From Streptomyces actuosus (lineage in GTDB: Bacteria > Actinomycetota > Actinomycetes > Streptomycetales > Streptomycetaceae): a stretch of DNA of 64,000 nt. Below, piece after piece: positions 63,958 to 64,000 of the stretch (positions are counted from its first letter, which is position 1; each line of letters starts with the position of its first letter). The translations under genes were made by a program, and so were the position numbers. Below the pieces are notes generated by a model, which saw nothing but the letters and a program-made list of their open reading frames with translations, was not told the origin of the DNA and did not search any database. The stretch is taken from the NCBI RefSeq assembly GCF_016921115.1, contig NZ_JAFFZS010000024.1, forward strand, positions 54,421 to 118,420, given 5' to 3'.

Positions 63958-64000
63958 TAGTGCTTGGTCAGGTTGGTGTGTGGGTGGGTATGTCGCGGTG
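63958..64000. other. Unassigned T/G-rich edge sequence
   Basis: After copy B the composition shifts to TGCTTGGTCAGGTTGGTGTG and similar, less GC-rich than the rest. It may be the start of an insertion sequence or of a minus-strand gene end, but only 43 bases are visible. Confidence 0.2.

Overview
The window is very GC-rich with strong G/C at third codon positions, many GTG starts, GGAGG-type ribosome binding sites and long perfect GC hairpins after genes. Together with the gene content (glnA and glnII, a malEFG-aglA/malR locus, an amylopullulanase, homodimeric aceE, lipB-lipA, DUF1996 and DUF4191 proteins) this points to a Streptomyces chromosome core region. From memory, the gene order resembles the S. 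coelicolor stretch from about SCO2174 to SCO2232; this was not checked.

Layout. 1-4161: a partial membrane protein, cobS, and a secreted pair on the minus strand (GH114-type polygalactosaminidase lipoprotein and a NodB/CE18-like deacetylase). 4533-13845: pepA, then a pyruvate dehydrogenase block (lpd, a double-lipoyl E2, a GntR/FCD regulator and aceE), with a perfect 17-bp palindrome over the likely aceE promoter. 14103-23179: WYL regulator, DUF4240 protein, PGRP amidase, MarP-like membrane serine protease, GNAT, TIGR01777 epimerase, FAD oxidoreductase and a large HTH regulator. 23434-25304: lipB-lipA, which make the lipoyl cofactor the E2 needs. 25305-28900: a possible structured RNA, a 65-aa protein, DUF4191 and RDD membrane proteins, and glnA behind GlnR boxes. 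29050-36457: small membrane protein, HEAT-repeat protein, HtpX/PspAB pair, DUF2252, winged-helix protein, a 106-aa unknown and an ArsC-like protein. 36902-42773: glnII with GlnR boxes, flanked by two N/Q-rich secreted proteins that share an N-terminal cysteine-bounded segment, and by genome scars. 42841-49066: lipoprotein, TPR protein, a sigma-like membrane protein, and a diiron-like hydrolase/ferredoxin reductase/TetR group. 49297-63792: maltodextrin use, with an 1,799-aa amylopullulanase, a ruined alpha-amylase gene carrying a TnpB-type element, aglA, malG, malF, malE and divergent malR.

How the genes work together. Three systems dominate: lipoate synthesis plus pyruvate dehydrogenase; both glutamine synthetases under GlnR-type sites; and extracellular starch breakdown feeding an ABC importer and an intracellular alpha-glucosidase under a LacI-type regulator.

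Most notable: (1) a 171-bp, nearly identical inverted piece of glnA just downstream of glnII; (2) the alpha-amylase pseudogene with an N-truncated TnpB element inside it, a replaced catalytic Asp and a lost 3' end; (3) a split PelA/Ega3-Agd3-like enzyme pair; (4) a sigma-factor-like domain tethered to the membrane; (5) two members of a roughly 165-bp long-palindrome repeat, each abutting a stop codon; (6) a short leader ORF overlapping the DUF2252 start. No CRISPR array, prophage, tRNA or rRNA gene was seen. Homology statements rest on motif recognition by eye; no database search was possible.
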